This document shows, in pieces, positions 25,260 through 33,828 of a stretch of 34,582 nucleotides of DNA. The notes beneath the pieces are model-generated. The model did not search any database. It was not told the origin of the DNA and worked only from the letters and a program-made list of their open reading frames with translations. Origin of the DNA: Patescibacteria group bacterium (GTDB lineage Bacteria; Patescibacteriota; Minisyncoccia; UBA6257; 02-FULL-45-10c); contig JAGWKK010000005.1 of the NCBI GenBank assembly GCA_028865335.1, positions 1 to 34,582 on the forward strand, in the 5' to 3' direction. The first letter of the stretch is position 1. The number at the start of each line of letters is the position of its first letter. A program made the translations under genes and the position numbers.

Positions 25260-26711
25260 CTATTCTTTCGGTCGCATCAGCGGGAAGATCTGGCATTCCC
25301 GGGCGGTCTTGTTCATCAGGAAACTGAAGACTCGTTCGCTCATGCCGAATCCGCAGGTGGGCGGCATGCCGTATTGCAGCGCTTCCACGAAATCCTCATC
25401 CTTGCGCTGGGCTTCCTCATCCCCCGCCTCGCGGAGTTTCATCTGCTGATTGAACCGTTCTTCCTGGTCCACGGGATCGTTCAGCTCGCTGTAGCCGTTG
25501 CCGAGTTCCGATCCGGCGATGATGACCTGGAACCGCTGGGTCAGACCGGGGTTGTTCACGTCCTTTTTGGCGAGCGGCGAGACGTCAACCGGGACGCCGA
25601 CAAGAAAGCCGGGGCCGGCGATGTGTTTGCGGCAGTACTTCCAGAGATTGTCGATGGCGCGGGTGGCGTTGAATCCCTTGGTGTCGTACGGCACCTTCAG
25701 CTCATTGAGTTTCGCGCGCATCTCGTCCAGTGTCGTGCTGAGGATGTCGATGCCGGTATATTTTTTGACGGTCTCGCGATAGTCGTAGCGTTCCCACGGT
25801 TTGCCGAGGTCCACGGCGAATTCGCCGATGGTGAACGTGAGCGTGCCGAATGCCGCCCGGGCGGTGTATTTGAAAAGATCCTCGACGAGGCGCATACCCT
25901 TCTCATAATCGGCGTATGCCCAGTAGAATTCCATCTGAGTGTAGTCCTGGAGGTGCTCGGCATCCATGCCTTCATTGCGGAATTGGCGGCCGATTTCAAA
26001 CGTCTTCTCGAATCCGGCGACCATCAGCTTCTTCTGCCACAGCTCGCCCATGGAGATGCGCAGATAGACATCGATATCCAGCGCGTTATGGTGCGTGACG
26101 AACGGCCGCGCATCGGCGCCGCCCGGCAGCGTTTCCAATACCGGCGTTTCCACTTCCAGGAATCCCCGCTCGATCAGAAAAGACCTGACGGCATTCCAGA
26201 ACCTGGCTTTCTTCTCAACCATGTCCTTCACTTCCGGATTGAACAGAATATCCAGATAGCGTTTGCGGAGGCGCTCTTCTTCGTCGTGGAAGCCGTACCA
26301 GCTCGCCGGCAACGGCCGGAGGCTTTTTGCGGCCATCGTGAGCGACCGCGCCTTGATGCTCCGTTCTCCTTTCTTGGTCTTGAACAATGTGCCGGTCGCG
26401 GAAATGAAATCACCGATATCGACGGTGTTTTTGAACAGCGCGAACTCCGCGAATTCCTTTTTATTCGTGACGACCTGCAGTTTGCCGCTGGCATCCTGGA
26501 CGTCGAGGAACATCACGCCGCCCTGCGCTCGTTTTCCCATGACACGGCCGGCGATGGAAACGGACTTTCTGAAGAGTGACCAGCTGAAAAAATGACCCAG
26601 CGCATCGGCGATGGTGGTGGTGCGGGGAACGAGTGCCGGATAGGGATCTTTACCGGCTTCCTGCAGTTCTGACCGTTTCTTTAGTCGTTCATTGATGAGG
26701 TCATCAAGCAT
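25260..26711 (-). CDS. lysS: Lysyl-tRNA synthetase (class II)
   Basis: 'GRVMGKRAQGGVMFLDVQDASGKLQVV', 'RFWNAVRSFLIERGFLEVETPVLE', 'FEIGRQFRNEGMDAEHLQDYTQMEFYWAYADY'. Confidence 0.96.
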   Translation of the reverse strand: MLDDLINERLKKRSELQEAGKDPYPALVPRTTTIADALGHFFSWSLFRKSVSIAGRVMGKRAQGGVMFLDVQDASGKLQVVTNKKEFAEFALFKNTVDIGDFISATGTLFKTKKGERSIKARSLTMAAKSLRPLPASWYGFHDEEERLRKRYLDILFNPEVKDMVEKKARFWNAVRSFLIERGFLEVETPVLETLPGGADARPFVTHHNALDIDVYLRISMGELWQKKLMVAGFEKTFEIGRQFRNEGMDAEHLQDYTQMEFYWAYADYEKGMRLVEDLFKYTARAAFGTLTFTIGEFAVDLGKPWERYDYRETVKKYTGIDILSTTLDEMRAKLNELKVPYDTKGFNATRAIDNLWKYCRKHIAGPGFLVGVPVDVSPLAKKDVNNPGLTQRFQVIIAGSELGNGYSELNDPVDQEERFNQQMKLREAGDEEAQRKDEDFVEALQYGMPPTCGFGMSERVFSFLMNKTARECQIFPLMRPKE

Positions 26712-26713
26712 GG

Positions 26714-27172
26714 TTAGCTGATGGAAAGGATTGCGTACTCCACTTTTCCTTTGGGAACGGCGACAGTCACCTTGTCGCCCACCTTTTTGCCGAGAAATGC
26801 GCGGCCCAGCGGCGATTCGTTGGAGATCATCCCCGCTTCCGGTTTCGCTTCATTCGAACCGACGATCGTGAATTTCATCTTGGCGCCGTTCTTCTCCACT
26901 TCCACCGTCGCTCCGATGGTGACGTTGCTGGTCGATGCGGATTTTGAAATGACCTCGACATTCTTCAGCATTTCCTCCAGTTCGCCGATGCGGGTTTCCA
27001 CCTGCGCCTGCTCTTCGCGCGCCTCGAAATATTCCGAGTTCTCGGAGAGATCGCCCAATTCTTTCGCACGCTTCAACCGCTCACCCACTTCGATGCGCTT
27101 GCGGCTCTTGAGGTCGGCAAGCTCCTGTTTTAATTCTTCCAGCTTTTCCTTGGAAACGTACTGTTTTTCCAT
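26714..27172 (-). CDS. greA: Transcription elongation factor GreA
   Basis: 'YVSKEKLEELKQELADLKSRKRIEVGERLKRAKELGDLSENSEYFEAREEQ', 'ISNESPLGRAFLGKKVGD'. Confidence 0.96.
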   Translation of the reverse strand: MEKQYVSKEKLEELKQELADLKSRKRIEVGERLKRAKELGDLSENSEYFEAREEQAQVETRIGELEEMLKNVEVISKSASTSNVTIGATVEVEKNGAKMKFTIVGSNEAKPEAGMISNESPLGRAFLGKKVGDKVTVAVPKGKVEYAILSIS

Positions 27173-27182
27173 ACGGATGGAG

Positions 27183-27920
27183 TTAGTTAGTTGTTATATG
27201 ATAGGCCTTTCGCCAAAGCCACCACCGTATTTTAGCAGTTTCGGCGAGCACTTGCAAATACGTCGTCATCGTCACGTGCGTGCGGGTATCGTTGGACCAG
27301 AAGACAGGCATCTCCTTGATCGGATAGCCGAACATGCGCGCCAGTGCCAGCGCTTCCGCGTCAAAGCCCCAGCGGTCGATTTTGGCGACGCTGAAGACTT
27401 TTTCCGCCGCTTCATCAGAAAAGCATTTGAATCCGCACTGGGTGTCCCAGACTCCGGGAAGCAGCAATGCCTGGATGATCAGATTGCCGATATGGCCCAG
27501 AAAACGCTTGTAGATCGGCTGCGGAGGCAGTGTGCGGGCGCCGCGGATCGTGCGCGAACCGAAGACGACTTCGTAGCCCTCTTTGAAGTACGGAATCATC
27601 TTGTTGAACTCGACGACCGAGGTTGAGTTGTCGGCATCCATGAAAAGCCGCCAGGTGCCCTTTGCGGCGAGCATGCCCTGCCGGATGACCGCTCCTTTTC
27701 CTTTGTTTTCGGCGTTGTCGATCAGTTTGAGGTTCTCGACCAGCGGAATAAAACGCCGCACGATTTCGGCGGTTTCATCGGTCGATCCGTCGTTGACGAC
27801 GACGATTTCGTAGGAGTATTCCTGCTGCTCCAGGTGCCGGTCGATATCCACCAGCGTCAGCGGAAGCCGCTTGGCTTCGTTGTAGGCGGGAATGATGACT
27901 GAGAGGAAGGGCTTTGCCAT
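27183..27920 (-). CDS. Family 2 glycosyltransferase (dolichyl-phosphate beta-glucosyltransferase-like)
   Basis: 'FLSVIIPAYNEAKRLPLTLVDID', 'VVNDGSTDETAEIV', 'FMDADNSTSVVEF', 'DTQCGFKCF'. Confidence 0.92.
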   Translation of the reverse strand: MAKPFLSVIIPAYNEAKRLPLTLVDIDRHLEQQEYSYEIVVVNDGSTDETAEIVRRFIPLVENLKLIDNAENKGKGAVIRQGMLAAKGTWRLFMDADNSTSVVEFNKMIPYFKEGYEVVFGSRTIRGARTLPPQPIYKRFLGHIGNLIIQALLLPGVWDTQCGFKCFSDEAAEKVFSVAKIDRWGFDAEALALARMFGYPIKEMPVFWSNDTRTHVTMTTYLQVLAETAKIRWWLWRKAYHITTN

Positions 27921-27926
27921 ATATCC

Positions 27927-27935
27927 ATTATACCA
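27927..27935 (-). promoter_or_regulatory. Consensus extended -10 TGG-TATAAT, 6 nt from start codon
   Basis: Minus strand TGGTATAATggatatATG. Confidence 0.75.
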
Positions 27936-27980
27936 GATGCCTCCTTTCCCTGTGTTTTGAGAGCTGATACTATAAGGGTA

Positions 27981-29399
27981 ATGTCTTCATTCAAGAAAGC
28001 CGTTATCGCTGGCGGACTGTTTCTGGTCGCCGCACTCCCCTTTGTCTGGCATTTGGGAAGCGCATCGCCGTTCCTGGATTACGATGAAGCGACGTACGCC
28101 CGCGTGTTCACGGAGGCGGTGCATTCGGGAAATTTCCTTTCGTTCACCTATCTGGGCAATCACTGGTTTGAAAAGCCGCCGCTCTATTTCTGGCTGATGG
28201 CGGGCAGTGCGAAAGTGTTCGGCATTTCGGAATTCGCTTTGCGATTCCCCTCGGCGCTGCTCGGTATTCTGTGTGTGCTACTGACCGCGGCGTTGGCATT
28301 GCGGCTCAGCAAGGATGTCCGTGCCGGAGCGCTGGCGGGACTTCTGCTCGCGGCTACCGGCGAGTTCGTCTATGCCGCCCGGCAGGTGCGCATGGATATT
28401 CCGGTGACCGCGGCGATTCTCGCGGCGGTGTATGTATTCGTGCGCGGATGGGACGATGACCGCTGGTATGCAGTCATCGGGCCGCTGGTGGGCCTGGGAG
28501 TGCTGATGAAAAGTGTCATCGGATTTCTTGCTTTCCCGATCATGCTGATATTCGCCGCTGTCTACCGCCGCTGGAAATGGCTGAAAGACAAATATTTCTG
28601 GCTTGGCATGGCGGTTATGGCGCTGGTTGCCGCGCCGTGGCATATATACGAATCGCTGAAATTCGGCATGCAATTCTGGGGCCCGTATTTCGGATATCAT
28701 ATTCTCTATCGCTTCACCCATACCATCACCGGTAACAGCCTGGGAACGACGTTGTGGTATATTTTCGTACTCGCCGAGCCGCTGGTACTTCTGTCGGCCA
28801 TCGGCCTGGTTCTGCTTTGGGACGGCTACACGACGCAGGACACCCGGTATCGCCTGCCGGTCGCTGCGGGATTGTCTGCGCTGTTCATCCTGGTGCTTTT
28901 CGCGTGTTCCCAGACCAAACTCATCTATTATTTCGAACCGATGTATCCGTTCGCCGCGATCTTCGTTGCTGCCGTAGTGCTGATGTTCACCGACCGCCTC
29001 TCGAGCACGGCTGTCAGGCGCATATCCTACGGATGTCTCGCCTTGCTGATCGCGACAGGAATCGCCGGATCATTCTGGCAGGGAGCCGGTGAACGCATCG
29101 GTTTTTCAACGGAATATTATTACACGGTTGATGAATATCATATCGCGACCTATCTCGCGGACCATCCTCTGCCGCAGGCGATCTATGCACTTGGGTGGGA
29201 TTTCTGGGAGACGCTCCGGTATTATGACCAGGGTCGTCCGATTGATGTCGCTCCTGCGCAAAGCGATCCGCATGGTTTCTTTCTGATTGTCCCTGGCCAG
29301 GTTTTGAGCCAGTATTCTCTCTCTCCCGAACTGCAAAAACGGGCCCATCTCCGTTATCAGGGCCCGGCACTCTCGCTATTCGAGGTAGATCCGGCATAA
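27981..29399 (+). CDS. GT39 (ArnT-like) membrane glycosyltransferase
   Basis: 'SPFLDYDEATYARVFTEAVHSGNFLSFTYLGNHWFEKPPLYFWLMAGSAKVFGISEFALRFPSALLG'. Confidence 0.93.
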   Translation: MSSFKKAVIAGGLFLVAALPFVWHLGSASPFLDYDEATYARVFTEAVHSGNFLSFTYLGNHWFEKPPLYFWLMAGSAKVFGISEFALRFPSALLGILCVLLTAALALRLSKDVRAGALAGLLLAATGEFVYAARQVRMDIPVTAAILAAVYVFVRGWDDDRWYAVIGPLVGLGVLMKSVIGFLAFPIMLIFAAVYRRWKWLKDKYFWLGMAVMALVAAPWHIYESLKFGMQFWGPYFGYHILYRFTHTITGNSLGTTLWYIFVLAEPLVLLSAIGLVLLWDGYTTQDTRYRLPVAAGLSALFILVLFACSQTKLIYYFEPMYPFAAIFVAAVVLMFTDRLSSTAVRRISYGCLALLIATGIAGSFWQGAGERIGFSTEYYYTVDEYHIATYLADHPLPQAIYALGWDFWETLRYYDQGRPIDVAPAQSDPHGFFLIVPGQVLSQYSLSPELQKRAHLRYQGPALSLFEVDPA

Positions 29400-29417
29400 G
29401 CGTCCGCGGACGAAAAA

Positions 29418-29437
29418 AAGACGCGCATGCGCGTCTT
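29418..29437. terminator. Palindromic intrinsic terminator AAGACGCGCATGCGCGTCTT
   Basis: 20-nt perfect palindrome with a T7 tract on the - strand. Confidence 0.75.
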
Positions 29438-29592
29438 CAGCATATCCCCAGTAAATATATCGCCGAAAGGACGGCGGAGGCAAAGTGGAACGGCCTCCAT
29501 GCGCTCCCTCGGGGACTTTTCCTGTAGTAGTAGGCGTTTCCGACTACGAAAAGCAGCCAAACCGCCTTTCCGGCGAGCCAGTGCGGGTTCAT
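29437..29592 (-). CDS. 51-aa two-TM small membrane protein (below ORF-track cutoff)
   Basis: MNPHWLAGKAVWLLFVVGNAYYYRKSPRGSAWRPFHFASAVLSAIYLLGIC*; SD cagggaggcaacaATG; terminator at its stop. Confidence 0.6.
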   Translation of the reverse strand: MNPHWLAGKAVWLLFVVGNAYYYRKSPRGSAWRPFHFASAVLSAIYLLGIC

Positions 29593-29635
29593 TGTTGCCT
29601 CCCTGAAGACCTGTGTCCACTCTAACGGAGAATCG

Positions 29636-30388
29636 CTACTGAGTCAATATTTCGTGGCCCTTTTCGGTGATGAGCACCGTGTGTTCGAAGTGCGCAGACA
29701 AGCTTTTGTCGCGCGTGGCGTAGCTGTCATCGGAAAGCTGACGGATATACGGGTCACCGGCGCTGACCATCGGCTCCAAGGCGAGGACCATGCCCGGCTT
29801 GAGCGCCATGCCGGTATTCTTCTGACCCTCATTGAAGACGGGCGGATCTTCGTGCAGTTCGATACCGACGCCGTGTCCGGTAAGGCCTTTGACGACCTTG
29901 AATCCCCGTTCGGTGACGTAGTGGCTGATCGCCCAGCCGATATCGCCCAGCGTCTTTCCCGGCTTGCATTCCTTGATGCCCAGCGCGAGTGCGTGATGCG
30001 TCGTCTCAATCAGTTCGCGTGCTTCCTTCGTAAGCTTGCCGATACCCATCGTGAACGCGCCGTCGGCGATGAATCCGTTATAGGTCACGCCGAAATCCAA
30101 CGACAAGATGTCGCCTGATTGCAGTCGGTAGCCGGTGGGGATGCCGTGCACGACGACGTCGTTGACTGACGTGCAGACCGATGCGGGAAAAGGAACATCC
30201 GCTCCGTAGGGCTGGTATCCCAGAAAGGTCGACTCCGCGCCGGCTTCTTCAATGAGTTTCCGCGTCAAAGCGTCCAGTTCCTTGAGCGTGACCCCTTCAT
30301 GCGCCGCCGCCTTCACTTTTTTCGCGACGCTGGCGAGGATCTTCCCGGCGACCCTGATATTTTTTATCTGATCGGAGGTTTTGATCAT
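29636..30388 (-). CDS. map: Type I methionine aminopeptidase
   Basis: 'GYQPYGADVPFPASVCTSVNDVVVHGIP', 'LSLDFGVTYNGFIADGAFT', 'GHGVGIELHEDPPVFN'. Confidence 0.96.
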   Translation of the reverse strand: MIKTSDQIKNIRVAGKILASVAKKVKAAAHEGVTLKELDALTRKLIEEAGAESTFLGYQPYGADVPFPASVCTSVNDVVVHGIPTGYRLQSGDILSLDFGVTYNGFIADGAFTMGIGKLTKEARELIETTHHALALGIKECKPGKTLGDIGWAISHYVTERGFKVVKGLTGHGVGIELHEDPPVFNEGQKNTGMALKPGMVLALEPMVSAGDPYIRQLSDDSYATRDKSLSAHFEHTVLITEKGHEILTQ

Positions 30389-31081
30389 TTAAGCGAGTCC
30401 GAGATGGAGCTTTTCCTTAATCTCGGCGAATACCTGATACGGCAGCGGGTGGCCGTTGATTCGGGTCAGGGCATATCCCTGCTTTTCAAGAAGTGCGAAG
30501 ATCGGCTCGGTGCGTTCCCGGTATTCCTTGATGCGCGTTTCGCCGACTGCCGGATTGTCCAGCGTGCGCGTACGGAGTTCGCCGCCGCAGAGAGGGCAGG
30601 TCTTATGCGTCGTGACATCGTCATACAATAAAGCGGTTCCGCAGACGGAGCAGATCTTCCGGTTCCTGTTGCGGGCGATGGACTCTTTCGGATCGATATC
30701 CAGAAAGACAGGAAGGACGTTTTCCCGCCCGTATTCGGACTCCAGCAAGGCGATCAGTCCCTGGTGGTCGGCGTCGCCGAAGGCTTCATAGACGGTGCGC
30801 GGCGATCCGCTGAAAACGATGCCGAATCCCGAGCCGGAGATTTCCCGCGCCTTCCGGGTGATGATTTTCAGGACAAAGGCCGGATCGAAAAGTATGCCGT
30901 CGTCGAATATCTTCCGCGCTTTTCCGATCTCAGGATCGGATTGCAACGTCGGATCGTGGACGAGTTGTTCGAGGTAGCGGCCGGTATCGAAATGGATCAT
31001 GCCGAATTTCGCCGCAAGCAGATTCGCCTGAGTCCCCTTTCCCGCTCCCGGCGGGCCGAATAACATGATGGCTTTTTTCAT
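30389..31081 (-). CDS. adk: Adenylate kinase / nucleoside monophosphate kinase with Cys4 LID
   Basis: 'MLFGPPGAGKGTQANLLAAKFGMIHFDTG', LID 'CSVCGTALLY...CPLCGGEL'. Start at MKKAIM (31081). Confidence 0.88.
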   Translation of the reverse strand: MKKAIMLFGPPGAGKGTQANLLAAKFGMIHFDTGRYLEQLVHDPTLQSDPEIGKARKIFDDGILFDPAFVLKIITRKAREISGSGFGIVFSGSPRTVYEAFGDADHQGLIALLESEYGRENVLPVFLDIDPKESIARNRNRKICSVCGTALLYDDVTTHKTCPLCGGELRTRTLDNPAVGETRIKEYRERTEPIFALLEKQGYALTRINGHPLPYQVFAEIKEKLHLGLA

Positions 31082-31106
31082 GGATGATGGTTGCTGATAT
31101 AAAAAC

Positions 31107-31115
31107 AGTATAGCA
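31107..31115 (-). promoter_or_regulatory. Extended -10 TGC-TATACT upstream of adk
   Basis: Read on the - strand, 25 nt upstream of the adk ATG and downstream of the secY terminator. Confidence 0.55.
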
Positions 31116-31121
31116 TAAAAC

Positions 31122-31150
31122 AAAAAGAGCCTGCGACAGGCTCTTTCTGA
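31122..31150. terminator. Intrinsic terminator AGAGCCTG-cga-CAGGCTCT after secY
   Basis: 8-bp perfect stem with A/T tracts on both sides. Confidence 0.85.
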
Positions 31151-31164
31151 AATAAACGGTTTAT

Positions 31165-32433
31165 TTAGAATCCGTCGTATTCGCGGAGCACGAGCTGCGA
31201 ATTGACCTGCTGCATGATTTCGAGAGCGACTGCGACGACGATCAGGAGCGCGGTACCGCCGATGGTCAGCAGCTGAATGCCGGTGAAGATCTGCGTGAGA
31301 CCCGGCAGGATGGCGATGACGCCCAGGAAAAGCGCGCCGAAGAGCGTGATGCGGTTGATGACTTTTTCCAGATATTCTCCGGACGGCTGTCCCGGGCGGA
31401 TACCGGGGATGAAACCGCCGGTGCGCTGGAGATTCTTGGAGATTTCCTGCGGATCGAAGGTTACCGCGGTATAGAAGTAGGTGAAGAGGACGACGAGGAC
31501 GAAATACGCTGAATTGTAGATCACCTGATTGCTCAGGAACTGATTGACGAGGTCATGCAGGCGCAGTGAGAGATCGGACGAGAATGCCGCGGAAATCTGG
31601 GCGATGAATTGCGGGAACAGCAGCAATGAAATGGCGAAGATGATCGGAATCACGCCCGCCTGGTTCACCTTCAACGGCAGGTAGCTGGAAACGCCGCCAT
31701 AGACACGGTTGCCGCGGACGCGCTTGGAGTATGAGACCGGAATTTTCCGTTCACCTTCGCTGATGAAGACCACGCCGGCAATGACCACGATGCTCAGGAG
31801 GACGAATGCGAGGTAGGTCGGCAGTTTGCTCGGATCATACGTCACCAATGCCTGCTGGATGGTGCTCGGAAGGCGGCTGATGATACCGGCGAAGATGATG
31901 ATGGAAATACCGTTGCCGATCTTCTGTTCCGAGATGAGGTCGCCGATCCAGACCAGGAACATGGATCCGGCAGTGGCGACGAGGACGTTGCGCAGCATGT
32001 CGAACGGCGACAGGATGCTCAGCACCTGCTGTGAAATGAGCAGATTCAGGAAGCCGTATGCCTGCAGCGCGGCAAGCGGTACGGTGATGTACATGGAAAT
32101 GCGATTGAACTTCGCGCGGCCGGCCTCCCCCTCCTCGTAATAGATCTCCTTCAGGCTCGGGAAGATCATCGTCAGCATCTGCATGATGATGGTGGCGGTG
32201 ATGTATGGCGCGACGCCAAGCATCGCGAGGGAGAGATTGGAAAGGCCGCCTCCGGAAAAGATATTGAAGAAGCCCAACAGCTGGTTGGATGCGAAAAATT
32301 GGCTCAAACGCGCGGCATCCACGCCCGGGACCGGAATCGTGGCCACGAAACGGGTTATGCCCAGAAGCGCGATGACGATGAGGATCTTCTTGCGGATTTC
32401 CGGGGTTTCGAATAAGAGAAAGAACTTTTCCAT
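31165..32433 (-). CDS. secY: Preprotein translocase subunit SecY
   Basis: 'FFNIFSGGGLSNLSLAMLGVAPYITATIIMQML', 'NQAGVIPIIFAISLLLFPQ', 'GGFIPGIRPGQPSGEYL'. Confidence 0.97.
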   Translation of the reverse strand: MEKFFLLFETPEIRKKILIVIALLGITRFVATIPVPGVDAARLSQFFASNQLLGFFNIFSGGGLSNLSLAMLGVAPYITATIIMQMLTMIFPSLKEIYYEEGEAGRAKFNRISMYITVPLAALQAYGFLNLLISQQVLSILSPFDMLRNVLVATAGSMFLVWIGDLISEQKIGNGISIIIFAGIISRLPSTIQQALVTYDPSKLPTYLAFVLLSIVVIAGVVFISEGERKIPVSYSKRVRGNRVYGGVSSYLPLKVNQAGVIPIIFAISLLLFPQFIAQISAAFSSDLSLRLHDLVNQFLSNQVIYNSAYFVLVVLFTYFYTAVTFDPQEISKNLQRTGGFIPGIRPGQPSGEYLEKVINRITLFGALFLGVIAILPGLTQIFTGIQLLTIGGTALLIVVAVALEIMQQVNSQLVLREYDGF

Positions 32434-32446
32434 AAGTGCGAGTGGA

Positions 32447-32833
32447 TTACGCAGTCACCGATCCGCCGGCTTTTTCAATTTTTGCCTTCGCCGATTGCGA
32501 TACCGGAAGTCCCGTCACCTTGATCGCCTTGGTGAGTTCACCTCCGCCGAGAATCTTGGCGTTGCCCAGATTCTTTTTGGAGAATTCAGTCTCTTTTCTG
32601 AGTGCGAGATCGCCGACATTGAAGCCCCGCGCTTTTTCGCGGATCGGTTTGTTGCGGTAGCCGCGCAGCTTCGGAAGACGGATCAGCAGATCGCGTTCCG
32701 CCGGACGGATGCGATGTCCGCTGCGGGAGCGCTGACCCTTGGTGCCGCGTCCGGAAGTGGTTCCCCGCTTGCCGCCGCGTCCGATCCGCTTTTCGCGGCC
32801 GTCTTTTTGTGAAGAGTGTTGGAAGAGTTGCAT
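32447..32833 (-). CDS. rplO: 50S ribosomal protein L15
   Basis: 'KRIGRGGKRGTTSGRGTKGQRSRSG...RLPKLRGYRNKP'; start at MQLFQHSSQ. Confidence 0.93.
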   Translation of the reverse strand: MQLFQHSSQKDGREKRIGRGGKRGTTSGRGTKGQRSRSGHRIRPAERDLLIRLPKLRGYRNKPIREKARGFNVGDLALRKETEFSKKNLGNAKILGGGELTKAIKVTGLPVSQSAKAKIEKAGGSVTA

Positions 32834-32841
32834 AGAAGTGA

Positions 32842-33447
32842 TTACGAGCGCCGCTCGGTTTTTAATTGCTTGAGCGCGTTCATAGTAGCCATGGCGTTCG
32901 TCAGCTTGTTCGGAGTGCGTCCGAGGCATTTCGCGGTCGCGTCTTTGACGCCTGCGAGGCTGAGAACCACGCGGACTGCGCCGCCGGCTTTCAGACCGTG
33001 GCCCTGGACGGCCGGCTTGATCAGTACGTTCGCCGCGCTGAATTTCGCATGCACTTCATGCGGAAGCGTTCTGCCGTTCAGCGGAATGCGCATCATGTTC
33101 TTTTTCGCGTCAGTTTTCGCTTTTTCAACCGATGCCTGCACGTCGAGTCCCTTGCCGACGCCGAGGCCTACCATGCCTTTTTCGTCTCCGAGGACGATAG
33201 TCGTGCGGAAGCGCATTCTTTTACCGCCGGCAACCACGCGGGTAACGCGCCGCAAATCAAGCACCTTTTCCTTATAGGCGTCACGAGCTTCCATCGGTCC
33301 GCGGCGACGAGGTCCGCCGGGGCGGCGGTTGCCGAAGGGTCGGCTTCCCGGGCCACGGCGCTGATCGCGACCATGTCCTGCCGCAGGAGCCGCATTCGCT
33401 CCGGCTGGCTGCGGATTCGCCGGCTGTTGTTGTGTTTGTTCGTTCAT
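32842..33447 (-). CDS. rpsE: 30S ribosomal protein S5 with N-terminal low-complexity extension
   Basis: 'EKVLDLRRVTRVVAGGKRMRFRTTIVLGDEKGMVGLGVGKGLDV', 'AGGAVRVVLSLAGVKDATAKCLGRTPN'. Confidence 0.96.
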   Translation of the reverse strand: MNEQTQQQPANPQPAGANAAPAAGHGRDQRRGPGSRPFGNRRPGGPRRRGPMEARDAYKEKVLDLRRVTRVVAGGKRMRFRTTIVLGDEKGMVGLGVGKGLDVQASVEKAKTDAKKNMMRIPLNGRTLPHEVHAKFSAANVLIKPAVQGHGLKAGGAVRVVLSLAGVKDATAKCLGRTPNKLTNAMATMNALKQLKTERRS

Positions 33448-33454
33448 AGAGATG

Positions 33455-33808
33455 TTATAATACCAATCCTTTCGCCCGGGCTCCGTCCGCGACTGCTTTC
33501 ACGCGGCCGTGGTAGCGATAGGGGCCTTTATTGAATACGGCCTTTTTGATTCCCTTGGCGAGCGCTTTCTCCGCCAGAGATTCCCCTAAGAGCTTGGACT
33601 GCTCGGTCTTCGTTTTCGCATTTTTGGAGAATTCCTTGGTCGATCCCGCAAAAAGAGTCTTGTGCTGGGTGTCGTCGATAAGCTGAGCGGTGATGTACCG
33701 GTTGCTGCGGAATACGGAAAGCCGCGGCTGATCGGCGCTGCCGGTGATCCGGGCGCGATTCCGTTTCTTTCTCCGTTCACGCAAAATGTTTTTATGGACT
33801 GTTTTCAT
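33455..33808 (-). CDS. rplR: 50S ribosomal protein L18
   Basis: 'RERRKKRNRARITGSADQPRLSVFRSNRYITAQLIDD', 'FNKGPYRYHGRVKAVADGARAKGL'. Confidence 0.95.
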   Translation of the reverse strand: MKTVHKNILRERRKKRNRARITGSADQPRLSVFRSNRYITAQLIDDTQHKTLFAGSTKEFSKNAKTKTEQSKLLGESLAEKALAKGIKKAVFNKGPYRYHGRVKAVADGARAKGLVL

Positions 33809-33828
33809 ATGCTTTGGATTGTTGTGCG

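Noticed and set aside
25251-26579. 442-aa ORF on + strand
   Set aside because: Antisense to lysS; no recognisable domain.
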